Origin: Chromobacterium alticapitis
GTDB taxonomy: Bacteria; Pseudomonadota; Gammaproteobacteria; Burkholderiales; Chromobacteriaceae
DNA: 64,000 nt
Direction of reading: 5' to 3'
Assembly: GCF_002924365.1 (NCBI RefSeq)
Contig: NZ_PQWB01000010.1
Span: 45,159 to 109,158, forward strand
Position 1 is the first letter of the stretch, and each line of letters begins with the position of its first letter. The notes beneath the pieces are model-generated. The model ran no database searches and was not told the origin of the DNA. It saw only the letters and a program-made list of their open reading frames with translations. Position numbers and translations under genes: made by a program. Positions 46,960 through 54,926 of the stretch are shown here, in pieces.

Positions 46960-47291
46960 GGCGCTGGATCAGGCATTGTGATTGGGTGGAGGCAGTCTAC
47001 CTGGCGCGGCAGGATTGGAACAATGACATGTCTGGCTAGCTGTTTAATCTAAGATTAAACAAAAAGTTTAAAATAATTAATTCTCATCTGGATTTGCCAT
47101 AATTTTTAATGCCAATTGAATTGATTTGTTGCGAAATGGCGGGCGTGCAGCGTGTTTGTTTAAAAAACGCTTGAAAAAAATCCGCCATGTTTATATTGTT
47201 GAGTTGTAAATGCAGTGTTTTTTGATTGAAAAGATTTTAAATTAAAATTTAACGCTCGGTTGGCTGCGCCACGCCGGGCCGGGAGCCAAAA
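46960..47291. other. AT-rich 332-base intergenic region at the left edge of the pilus cluster
   Basis: No gene is visible. From about 47040 the base composition switches sharply to AT-rich, with runs such as AAATTAAAATTTAA near 47240. At 47042-47060 there is a 9-bp perfect inverted repeat, GTTTAATCT A AGATTAAAC, a possible operator. The region probably holds the mini-pilin promoter and is the type of DNA that H-NS binds. Confidence 0.6.
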
Positions 47292-47609
47292 ATGGAACGG
47301 ACCTTTGCGATGAAGTTGGCTGTGCAAGTCGCTACCGCCGCGCTGCTGGGTTTCGGCATCATGGCTTCGGCTTCGGCTGCTGATGGCGTGGTGAGTTTCT
47401 CCGGCAGCATCATGGCGCCGACGTGCTCAGCCCAGGTTCAGGGCGTATCCGGTTCCGTGGCCTTGCAGATGATCTGCGAAGACGCCGCTGTGGTGACGCG
47501 CAAGGTGAGCGCGACCGCTCCGGCCAAGTCCTTGAACAATTATGTGGCGGCGGTATCCATGCAGCCTGTCGGCCGCCAGCAGTCCATCATGACTGTGGAG
47601 TACCGCTAG
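47292..47609 (+). CDS. Small exported pilin-like protein (half-length, mini-pilin)
   Basis: The 105-residue protein has a signal peptide (cleavage after ASASAA, about residue 30). The mature start ADGVVSFSGSIMAPTC parallels the major pilin downstream (ADGVINITGQINGSTC). Cys45 and Cys62 could form the pilin disulfide, and the C-terminus ends with a penultimate Tyr (TVEYR) after alternating hydrophobic residues, like chaperone-recognition strands. The mature chain is only about 75 residues, half of a normal pilin, so the middle strands are missing. ATG 47292 has GGGAG upstream; ATG 47310 is the alternative. A terminator separates it from the major pilin gene. It could be a minor subunit, a chain terminator, or a decayed pilin. 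Confidence 0.65.
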   Translation: MERTFAMKLAVQVATAALLGFGIMASASAADGVVSFSGSIMAPTCSAQVQGVSGSVALQMICEDAAVVTRKVSATAPAKSLNNYVAAVSMQPVGRQQSIMTVEYR

Positions 47610-47648
47610 ACTCGGCGCTTCACGCATCTCGCGAGTTCTCTCGCGTGG

Positions 47649-47690
47649 AAACGCCGTCTGCCTTCGTTGGCAGGCGGCGTTTTCGTTTTT
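47649..47690 (+). terminator. Terminator after the mini-pilin gene
   Basis: AACGCCGTCTGCC TTCGTT GGCAGGCGGCGTT then TTCGTTTTTT, 40 bases after the stop codon. Confidence 0.88.
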
Positions 47691-48159
47691 TAAGTCGCTT
47701 CACGGCCAGGCATGCCGTGCGTCCCTTCATGCGCTAAGGCGCATCTTCAATTCAATTTGAATATATTGATATTCTTTCAATACTTTTTGCATTTTGATAG
47801 GCTTATTTGTAAGTATTTGTTTAGTGTGATGTAAATGTGCAACGTCTTTAAATTTTTACTTTATAGATATTAAATCAAATAAATTCCGTTTATTTTCATT
47901 GGTTTGCTGATATTTATTCAAGATGCTCAATGCCGATTGCATTATTTCTGTTCATTTGGCATTTGCCGATGATGTCTTTTGGATAGTACAATTTTTATGA
48001 ATCGAGTTTAAAGAATCACTTAATAATTGCGCAAACCTGACGCTATTCTGGATTCACGATACGACGCGCGACCGCCTGCGGGCGCCGCGGCAAGCGCCGC
48101 CCGCAGGCGGCATCTGATCTCAGCGGGCGGTTTGTCCGCATCACTCAAATAGGGAGCGA
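47691..48159. other. AT-rich intergenic region upstream of the major pilin gene, with a large leader hairpin
   Basis: About 470 bases without a gene. Bases 47740-48040 are strongly AT-rich and probably contain the fimA-like promoter and silencing sites. Next to the gene, CCGCCTGCGGG (48072-48082) and CCCGCAGGCGG (48100-48110) form a very stable hairpin about 50 bases before the start codon, with internal extra pairs; it would be in the 5' UTR. Confidence 0.6.
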
Positions 48160-48687
48160 ATGAAAATGAAGAAGCTGGTTCTGGCACTGTGCGTGGGCCT
48201 GGGCACCTCCTCCGCGGCTTTTGCCGCCGACGGCGTGATCAATATTACCGGACAGATCAATGGCAGCACCTGCCAGGTCAACGGCACGGCCAATGGCACA
48301 TTGGCGACGGTCAATGTGACGCTGCCGACCGTATCTAAGAGCGCGCTGGCCACCAAGGGCGCGACCGCCGGCACCACGCCCTTTGTGCTGAACCTGACTC
48401 AGTGCACCGGCGCCAGCGCCAAGACCCTGTTCGAGCTGGGCTCTACGGTCGACCAGACCACTGGCAATCTGATCAACCAGACCACCGGCGGCGCCTCCAA
48501 CGTTCAAGTGGGCCTGTTGAACAGCAGCTTCCAGCCTATCAACATCACCAACAACACCAACTCGCAAACGGTCAGCATCAGCAATAACGTCGCTACGCTG
48601 AACTACTACGCCCAGTACGTGGCGACCGGCGCCGCCACCGCCGGCGCGGTGAACACCAGCGTCATGTTCTCGATGCAGTACAACTGA
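48160..48687 (+). CDS. Type 1-like fimbrial major subunit
   Basis: The 175-residue pilin has a signal peptide (cleavage after AAFA, residue 22), a donor-strand N-terminal extension (DGVINITGQI), the pilin disulfide Cys38-Cys82, and the C-terminal chaperone-binding strand with penultimate Tyr (SVMFSMQYN) and Gly at about -14. It polymerises by donor-strand exchange after delivery by the chaperone to the usher. ATG 48160 has AGGGAGCG upstream. Position first in the chaperone-usher operon and strong hairpins on both sides support its being the abundant major subunit. Confidence 0.9.
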   Translation: MKMKKLVLALCVGLGTSSAAFAADGVINITGQINGSTCQVNGTANGTLATVNVTLPTVSKSALATKGATAGTTPFVLNLTQCTGASAKTLFELGSTVDQTTGNLINQTTGGASNVQVGLLNSSFQPINITNNTNSQTVSISNNVATLNYYAQYVATGAATAGAVNTSVMFSMQYN

Positions 48688-48704
48688 TACCGGGGATAAT
48701 CTCC

Positions 48705-48757
48705 GGCGGGCGGTTGCGAACCGCTCGCTCGGAGCGGGTGCGGTTTGCGCGCCCGCC
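48705..48757 (+). repeat. Long GC-rich hairpin after the major pilin gene
   Basis: GGCGGGC (48705-48711) pairs with GCCCGCC (48751-48757), and inside GCGAACCGC pairs imperfectly with GCGGTTTGC. There is no T-run. A partial terminator or mRNA-stabilising structure that keeps pilin output above that of the chaperone and usher is a likely role. Confidence 0.6.
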
Positions 48758-48808
48758 TTGGCGCCCGGATGCGGTCTGGGCTGAAACAGGATGGCAGGCG
48801 GATACGGA

Positions 48809-49558
48809 ATGAAAGCGATAATGAGGCGGAGTTTGGCTGGTCTGGCGTTGGCGTGCTGCGCGGCGGCGCAACCGGCGATGGCCAATGTGGTGATTACCGG
48901 GACGCGCGTGGTGTACAACAGCGATGCGCGAGAGGTCACCATCAAGCTGAACAACCCCGGCAAGGAACCGGCCTTGGTGCAGGCCTGGACGGATCGGGGC
49001 AATGCGAAGTCCACGCCGGACACCGCGGATGCGCCGTTTGTCATCATGCCGCCGATTTTCCGGGTCGATCCCGGCAAGTCACAGACCCTGCGCATGACCT
49101 TCACCCAGGAGGCTTTGCCGCAGGATCGCGAATCCCTGTTCTGGCTCAATGTGCTGGACGTGCCGCCCTTGCCGCAGAAAGCCGGCGAAGCCAGTAATTT
49201 CTTGCAGATCGCCTTCCGCTCCCGCTTGAAGATTTTCTATCGTCCGACGGGCCTGCCGGGCAGCCCGGACGAGGCCGCCGACAAGGTGGACTGGAAGCTG
49301 GTCAAGAACGCATCCGGCAAAGGCTATGCCTTGCGCGGTCATAACGGCAGTCCCTTCCATGTATCTTTCAATCTGACCGCTCTGTTGTGGAATGGGCGCG
49401 AGTACAAGAGCGATGGAGGCATGATCGCGCCGCAGGCTAGTGAGGATTTCGAACTGAACGGACTGAGCGCCGCGCCTGCAGGCAAGGCGATGGTCAAGTA
49501 CGAAACCATCAACGATTACGGCGCGCCGGTCAGCCATCAGGTTGAGTTGAAGTTTTAA
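48809..49558 (+). CDS. Periplasmic fimbrial chaperone (PapD family)
   Basis: The 249-residue protein has a signal peptide (cleavage after PAMA, residue 25) and two Ig-like domains. The subunit-binding residues Arg33 in ITGTRVVY and Lys in RLKIFYRP are present, as is the F1-G1 edge WLNVLDVPPLP. It holds pilin subunits in the periplasm by donor-strand complementation. ATG 48809 has AGGCGGAT before it; ATG 48791 is in frame and would add six residues. It lies between the major pilin and the usher. Confidence 0.93.
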   Translation: MKAIMRRSLAGLALACCAAAQPAMANVVITGTRVVYNSDAREVTIKLNNPGKEPALVQAWTDRGNAKSTPDTADAPFVIMPPIFRVDPGKSQTLRMTFTQEALPQDRESLFWLNVLDVPPLPQKAGEASNFLQIAFRSRLKIFYRPTGLPGSPDEAADKVDWKLVKNASGKGYALRGHNGSPFHVSFNLTALLWNGREYKSDGGMIAPQASEDFELNGLSAAPAGKAMVKYETINDYGAPVSHQVELKF

Positions 49559-49680
49559 GCCCGCAAGGGGAGGACGCTTGCTGCCAGCAAGCTATTTTCT
49601 GCCTTAATTTTAAATAAAAAATTTAAACTGTATCTATGAATAGAGTCGAGCCTAGACATTGCCGCATAGGACACAGGACC

Positions 49681-52236
49681 ATGAAACCGCTGGTCTTGCT
49701 GTTGCTGGCGGCCTTCAACGGCCAGTCCCTTGCTGCGGACGCCGTTCCGGCTGCAGGCGGTGAGACTCAATTCAACCCGGCCTTCTTCGGCAAGACGATG
49801 GATGGCCAGGCGCTAGATCTGTCTCGCTTCGACAAGGGCAATCAGGCGGAGCCGGGCACGTATCGAGCCGACGTTTACGTCAATCAGTCCTGGATAGGCC
49901 GGCGCGACGTGACCTTGAGCCAGCGCGGCCCGAGGGTGGAGGCTTGCATGAGCCGCGTCATGATGGAGGGGCTGGGCGTCGACTTCTCCAAGCTGCCGCA
50001 GTCGACAGCAGATTCCGCATTGGCTGGGGGCGCCTGCGCGCCGATGTCTGAAGTGGTGCCGGGCGCCACGCAAAGCTTCGACTTGTCCGAGTTGAAGCTT
50101 GAAGTCAGCATTCCCCAGCTGTATCTGCGCGGCCAGGCGCGCGGCTATGTCGACCCGCAATACTGGGATGCCGGCGCGCCGCTGGCCGGTTTTCTGAGCT
50201 ACAACGCCAACGGCTATCGTTATGACAATGCGGGGCAGGCGCGCAATCTGTATTTCCTCGGCGCCAATGCCGGCCTCAATGTGCGGGAATGGCGACTGCG
50301 CTACAGCGGCACGCTGAGCCAGCAGGACCATGGCGACGGCCAGGGCAGCGGGCGCAGCTATCAGGGCAATGCCGCCTATGTCCAGCGCGATCTGACCGAC
50401 TGGCGCGCGCAGTTGACAATGGGCGACAGCCAGACGCCGTCCGATCTGTTCAGCAGCGTGTCTTTTCGCGGCGTGCAAATCCAGTCCGACGACCGCATGC
50501 AGCCGGAATCGTTGCAAGGCTACGCCCCCATCGTGCGCGGCGTGGCGGACACCCATGCCAAGGTCAGCGTGCGCCAGAACGGCAATCTGATCTACGAGGC
50601 GACAGTGCCGCCGGGCGAATTCAAGGTAGACGATCTTTACAATACCGGCTACGCCGGCGACTTGAATGTCACGGTGACTGAGGCGGACGGCCGCACCAAG
50701 CAGTTCGTCGTGCCTTACGCCTCTGTGCCGCAGCTGCTGCGTCCCGACGCCAGTCGCTACAGCCTGCTGGCCGGCCGGCTGCGCAACGACAGCCTGAGCC
50801 GCTTGCCCGATTTCATTCAGGGCACTTATCAGCGCGGCCTGAACAATAGCTTTACCGGCTACGGCGGCGCCATCGCGAGCGGACGCTATCAGCAGCTGCT
50901 GCTGGGCTTGGCCTTCAATACGCCCATCGGCGCCTTTTCCGCGGACATGGCGCAGTCGACCGCACGCGGCTTGCCAAATTATCTCGCCGATGGCGGCAGA
51001 ATGAGCGGCCAAAGTTACAGCGTGACCTACAGCAAACTGCTGCCGTTTACGCAGACCAATTTCACCGTGGCCGCCTATCGCTACTCCACTGACGGCTATC
51101 TGGAGCTCGCCGATTTCGCGCGCCTGGACAATGGTTCCATCGTGTATCGCCAGCGCAGCCGCTTTCAGTTGAATGTCGATCAACCGCTGCCGGGCAATCT
51201 GGGCCGACTGTTCCTGACTGGATCGGCCCAGAATTACTGGAACCGCGACAGCAGCGACGTGATCTACCAGGCGGGCTACTCCAAGCGGTTGTCCTGGGGC
51301 AGCGTGTCCCTGTCCGCCGGCCGCACTTTGAATTCGTTGGGCGCGGCCACCACGCAATACATGCTGAGCCTGAGTCTGCCCTTGGGCAGGGGCATGGCTG
51401 CGCCGCAGTTGACGGCAAGCTACGCGGCGGACAGCCGGCAGAGCCGCAGCGGCCAGTTGTCTCTCAATGGCACGGCCGGCGAACAGAAAGATCTCAGTTA
51501 CAGCGTCTACGGCAGCAGCCAGCGCAACCATGGCGTCGGCGGGGACGGCGGCGGCGCTTCGCTGCAATACGCCACCTCCGCGGCGACCTTCAACGCGGCC
51601 GCCAGCGTCGGCAGCGGTTCCAGCCAGCAGTCGCTCGGCCTGTCTGGCGCGCTGGTGTTCCACCCCGGCGGCGTCACGGCGGCGCAGACCCTGGGCGACT
51701 CCATCGCGGTGATCGAAGCCAAGGGAGCCGAAGGCGCCGTGGTCGGCAACGCCAACGGCGTGAAGGTCGGGGGCAGCGGCTATGCGGTGGTGCCCAGCTT
51801 GATGCCGTACCGCGCCAACGAGATCTCGTTGGATCCCAAGGGACTGAGCGACAATGTCGAGTTGCAGACCACTTCGTCCGATGTGGTGCCGCGCGCAGGC
51901 TCCATCGTCATGCTGAAATTCCCGACCGTGCAGGGCCAGGCGGCGCTGGTGCGTTTGCGGCAGCCTGACGGACGCGCCATTCCGGTCGGTTCGGCCGTGC
52001 TGGGCGGCAAGGGGCAATCCGTCGCGTTGGTAGGCCAGGGCGGCTGGGTGTTTCTGCGCGGGCTGGAAGGACAGGCCTTGACGGCGAAATGGGGCGAGGG
52101 CGAGGACCGCAGCTGCGCCTTCCATTATCAGGCGCAGCAGCGGGAAGCCAAGGCGCCACATGCCGGCTTCGCCCGCGTCGAGGCGCAGTGTGTGAAGCAT
52201 GAAACGCGGCAGGCGGATGCCGCAGCTGGCGCTTAA
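49681..52236 (+). CDS. Outer membrane fimbrial usher (FimD/PapC family)
   Basis: The 851-residue protein has a signal peptide (MKPLVLLLLAAFNGQSLAA), N-terminal chaperone-binding domain (FNPAFFGK), 24-stranded barrel with the plug region, and two C-terminal domains with a Cys pair (SCAFHY ... AQC). The motifs SLQGYAPIVRGVADTHAKV and VPPGEFKVDDLY, shortened, are standard for ushers. It secretes and assembles the pilus. ATG 49681 has AGGAC upstream; ATG 49636 would give an N-terminus without a normal signal. An AT-rich patch at 49590-49635 precedes it. Confidence 0.95.
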   Translation: MKPLVLLLLAAFNGQSLAADAVPAAGGETQFNPAFFGKTMDGQALDLSRFDKGNQAEPGTYRADVYVNQSWIGRRDVTLSQRGPRVEACMSRVMMEGLGVDFSKLPQSTADSALAGGACAPMSEVVPGATQSFDLSELKLEVSIPQLYLRGQARGYVDPQYWDAGAPLAGFLSYNANGYRYDNAGQARNLYFLGANAGLNVREWRLRYSGTLSQQDHGDGQGSGRSYQGNAAYVQRDLTDWRAQLTMGDSQTPSDLFSSVSFRGVQIQSDDRMQPESLQGYAPIVRGVADTHAKVSVRQNGNLIYEATVPPGEFKVDDLYNTGYAGDLNVTVTEADGRTKQFVVPYASVPQLLRPDASRYSLLAGRLRNDSLSRLPDFIQGTYQRGLNNSFTGYGGAIASGRYQQLLLGLAFNTPIGAFSADMAQSTARGLPNYLADGGRMSGQSYSVTYSKLLPFTQTNFTVAAYRYSTDGYLELADFARLDNGSIVYRQRSRFQLNVDQPLPGNLGRLFLTGSAQNYWNRDSSDVIYQAGYSKRLSWGSVSLSAGRTLNSLGAATTQYMLSLSLPLGRGMAAPQLTASYAADSRQSRSGQLSLNGTAGEQKDLSYSVYGSSQRNHGVGGDGGGASLQYATSAATFNAAASVGSGSSQQSLGLSGALVFHPGGVTAAQTLGDSIAVIEAKGAEGAVVGNANGVKVGGSGYAVVPSLMPYRANEISLDPKGLSDNVELQTTSSDVVPRAGSIVMLKFPTVQGQAALVRLRQPDGRAIPVGSAVLGGKGQSVALVGQGGWVFLRGLEGQALTAKWGEGEDRSCAFHYQAQQREAKAPHAGFARVEAQCVKHETRQADAAAGA

Positions 52237-52264
52237 GCCGGGATTGATCAGGGAAGATATTCAA

Positions 52265-53236
52265 ATGCATGCGATAGTGAAGAATTGGCGCCGCGGCGGT
52301 TTGGGATTGCTGTTGATCCTGGCGACGCTGCCGGCCTGGGCGGGCCGGAATTGCCAATTGGTCAACGGCAGCTATCCGATGACGCCGACCATACTTTTGA
52401 GCGGCGCTTACCCGGTGCCGCGTGACGCGGCGGTGGGCAGCGTGATCGCCAGCTTCAGCTGGAATCCATCCAGCAATAGTGTGCTGTACTGCGGTTCTAA
52501 TTCAGCGCCGGTTTCATGGACTTTCAGCACGGCGCCGCTGGCGTCGGCGGGCAGCGGCATCTACGAGACCGGCGTGCCTGGCATAGGCGTGCAGGTGCTG
52601 CACTTGGGCAGCGATGTGTTGCCTTACTCCAGTAAGTTGAGCGGTCGCACCAGTTATTATCTAGGTAGCCCTCAGCTGACCTACCAGTTGATCGTCACCG
52701 GCCAGGTATCGTCCGGTTATGTCAATGCATCCAATTTGCCGGGTGTCAGCATGGTGGCCGATACAGACCTCAATGTGTATAACGCCCTACCGATCGGCGG
52801 CGTCACCATCACCACCCAGGCCTGTTCGACGCCCAATGTTTCGGTCAATCTGGGCCAGCGCACCTTGAAGGATTTTGCAGGCATCAATCAGCCGATGAAG
52901 CCGGCGGCGGTGGGATTCAATATCGCGGTCAATAATTGTCCGCGCGGCATGAATTCCATTCAGTACCAAGTGGATGCGACCACCCAGGTGCTGAACGACA
53001 GCGCCGGCGTGGTGGCGCTGGATGCCGCCTCCAGCGCCGGCGGGGTCGCCATCCAGCTGAAGGACGGCAACGGCAATCCTTTGCAATTCGGCGCCCAGTA
53101 TCCGCTGAGCAGCTATCAGTCTTGGCGCGGCGGCTCTTATACCATCCCCTTGCAGGCCACGTATTACCAGATAGGCAGCAGGGTGACCGGCGGCAAGGCC
53201 AATACCTCGCTGACTTTCACCATGGTCTATCAGTAG
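52265..53236 (+). CDS. Two-domain fimbrial tip adhesin (FimH-like)
   Basis: The 323-residue protein has a signal peptide (cleavage after PAWA), then an N-terminal lectin-like domain (about 25-185, with NCQLVNGSYPMTPT) and a C-terminal pilin domain (from about 190, VTITTQACSTPNVSVNLGQ) ending in the chaperone-recognition strand SLTFTMVYQ with penultimate Tyr. This layout defines tip adhesins such as FimH. The receptor is unknown. ATG 52265 has GGGAAG upstream. It ends the pilus operon. Confidence 0.85.
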   Translation: MHAIVKNWRRGGLGLLLILATLPAWAGRNCQLVNGSYPMTPTILLSGAYPVPRDAAVGSVIASFSWNPSSNSVLYCGSNSAPVSWTFSTAPLASAGSGIYETGVPGIGVQVLHLGSDVLPYSSKLSGRTSYYLGSPQLTYQLIVTGQVSSGYVNASNLPGVSMVADTDLNVYNALPIGGVTITTQACSTPNVSVNLGQRTLKDFAGINQPMKPAAVGFNIAVNNCPRGMNSIQYQVDATTQVLNDSAGVVALDAASSAGGVAIQLKDGNGNPLQFGAQYPLSSYQSWRGGSYTIPLQATYYQIGSRVTGGKANTSLTFTMVYQ

Positions 53237-53259
53237 GCGGTGTGCGCCGGCTGACGAAA

Positions 53260-53295
53260 AACCGCCGCTCCGGCAAGGGACGCGGCGGTTTTTTG
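53260..53295 (+). terminator. Terminator of the pilus operon
   Basis: ACCGCCGC and GCGGCGGT enclose a 13-base loop and are followed by TTTTT, 23 bases after the adhesin stop. Confidence 0.85.
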
Positions 53296-53312
53296 CGCAG
53301 GCAGGCGCAGGC

Positions 53313-54926
53313 TTAATGGCTGTGAATATCGTTGCGGAAGGTTTCCTTCAGGAACAGCAGGCTCACCGCCAGGCTCATGGCGTAGACCACGATGGGATAC
53401 CATAGCCCGTACAGGATGTCGCCGGTATAGACCACCAGCGAGAACGCCACGGTAGGCATCAGCCCGCCTATCCAGCCATTGCCCAGGTGATAGGGCAGGG
53501 ACATCGAGGTGTAGCGGATGCGAGTGGGGAACAGCTCCACCATCATCGCGGCCAGCGGGCCGTAAGTCAGCGCGGAAATCACAGACAGCAGCACCAGCAC
53601 CAGGATCACCATCAGATGGTTGATCTTGTCCGGATCGGCCTTGTCCGGGTAACCGGCCGCTTTCAAACCGTCCTGCAGCGCCTTCTTGTCGAATCCTTGC
53701 TGCGCCACGCCGCCGATGTGGATTTCCGTCACGCCTGCCGGCGCGGCTTGCTGTTTGTACGGCACGCCGTTCTTGGCCAGCAGCGCTTTGGCTTGGTCGC
53801 ACGGCGTGTTCAGCTTGGCCTTGCCGATGGGGTCGAACTGAAAGTGGCAGCTAGCCGGATCGGCCACCACCACTACCGGCGCTCGCGTTTGGGCGGCCGC
53901 CACGTCTGGATTGGCGAAGTCGGTCAGCCAGCGGAACGCCGGGAAGGTCAGGGCCAGGCCCAGAATCAGGCCGGCGATCAGCACCGGTTTGCGGCCGACG
54001 CGATCGGACAGGTGGCCGAAGTACAGGAACAGCGGCGTGGTGATCACCAGCGACGCGACCAGCATCAGGTTGGCCGTCTGCGGGTCCACCTTGAGAATTT
54101 GCGTCAGGAAGAACAGCGAATAGAACTGCGCGCAGTAGAAGGTCACGGCCTGGCCGCCGTTGAAGCCGAATAGCGAGATCAGCACCAGCTTCAGATTGCT
54201 CCAGTTGCCGAAGGCTTCGGTGATAGGCGCTTTTGAATGCTTGCCTTCCTGCTTCATTTTCAGGAAGGCGGGAGACTCCTGCATGGACAGCCGGATCCAG
54301 GTGGAAATGGCCAGCAGCGCGATGGAGACCAGGAAGGGCAGGCGCCAGCCCCAGTCGTTGAAGGCTTCGCCGGTTAGCTTGCGGCAGGCCAGGATGACCA
54401 GCAGAGACAGCAGCAGGCCGGCGCCGGCCGTGGTTTGGATCCAGCTGGTGTAGCCGCCGCGCTTGTGGTCCGGCGCGTGTTCGGCCACGTAGATGGCCGC
54501 GCCGCCGTATTCGCCGCCTATGGCCAAGCCCTGCAGCATGCGCAGGCCGACCAGGATCAGCGGGGCGGCAATGCCCAGCGTGGCGTAGCCGGGCAGCACG
54601 CCCACCAGAAAGGTGGATAGGCCCATGATGACGATGGTGGCGAGGAAGGTGTATTTGCGGCCTACCATGTCGCCCAGCCGGCCGAACAGCAGCGCGCCGA
54701 AGGGGCGCACCAGGAAGCCTGCGGCGAAGGTCAGCAGCGCGAGGATGAAGGCCGTGGTTTCGTTGACGCCGGCGAAGAACTGCTTGCCTATGATGGCGGC
54801 CAGCGCGCCGTACAGGAAGAAGTCGTACCATTCGAACACCGTTCCTAGCGACGAGGCCAGAATCACCTTACGCTCGGCCCGGCTGATGCCGACGGCGGAT
54901 GCCGTCGTTGCCATGCTGTTGCTCAT
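53313..54926 (-). CDS. MFS transporter, MHS type, with a large loop insertion
   Basis: A 537-residue proton symporter of the ShiA/ProP type: EWYDFFLYGALAAIIGKQFF, shortened, then GRLGDMVGRKYTFL and RMLQGLAIGGEYGGAAIYVAEHAP, shortened. Between the segments FPAFRWL and NHLMVILVLVLL, about residues 333-435, there is an extra hydrophilic stretch of roughly 100 residues with two Cys (DPASCHFQF, NTPCDQ), so the protein is longer than normal MHS members. The start overlaps the GMC oxidoreductase stop as ATGA, so transporter and enzyme act together. The substrate is not known. Confidence 0.85.
   Translation of the reverse strand: MSNSMATTASAVGISRAERKVILASSLGTVFEWYDFFLYGALAAIIGKQFFAGVNETTAFILALLTFAAGFLVRPFGALLFGRLGDMVGRKYTFLATIVIMGLSTFLVGVLPGYATLGIAAPLILVGLRMLQGLAIGGEYGGAAIYVAEHAPDHKRGGYTSWIQTTAGAGLLLSLLVILACRKLTGEAFNDWGWRLPFLVSIALLAISTWIRLSMQESPAFLKMKQEGKHSKAPITEAFGNWSNLKLVLISLFGFNGGQAVTFYCAQFYSLFFLTQILKVDPQTANLMLVASLVITTPLFLYFGHLSDRVGRKPVLIAGLILGLALTFPAFRWLTDFANPDVAAAQTRAPVVVVADPASCHFQFDPIGKAKLNTPCDQAKALLAKNGVPYKQQAAPAGVTEIHIGGVAQQGFDKKALQDGLKAAGYPDKADPDKINHLMVILVLVLLSVISALTYGPLAAMMVELFPTRIRYTSMSLPYHLGNGWIGGLMPTVAFSLVVYTGDILYGLWYPIVVYAMSLAVSLLFLKETFRNDIHSH

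Noticed and set aside
47042..47060. Inverted repeat as one end of a phase-variable invertible pilus promoter
   Set aside because: No second copy of the repeat was found at a suitable distance and no recombinase gene is nearby.
49813..52200. A 795-codon minus-strand frame opposite the usher gene
   Set aside because: Antisense shadow; composition is His/Ala/Gln-rich and the usher on the plus strand is complete.
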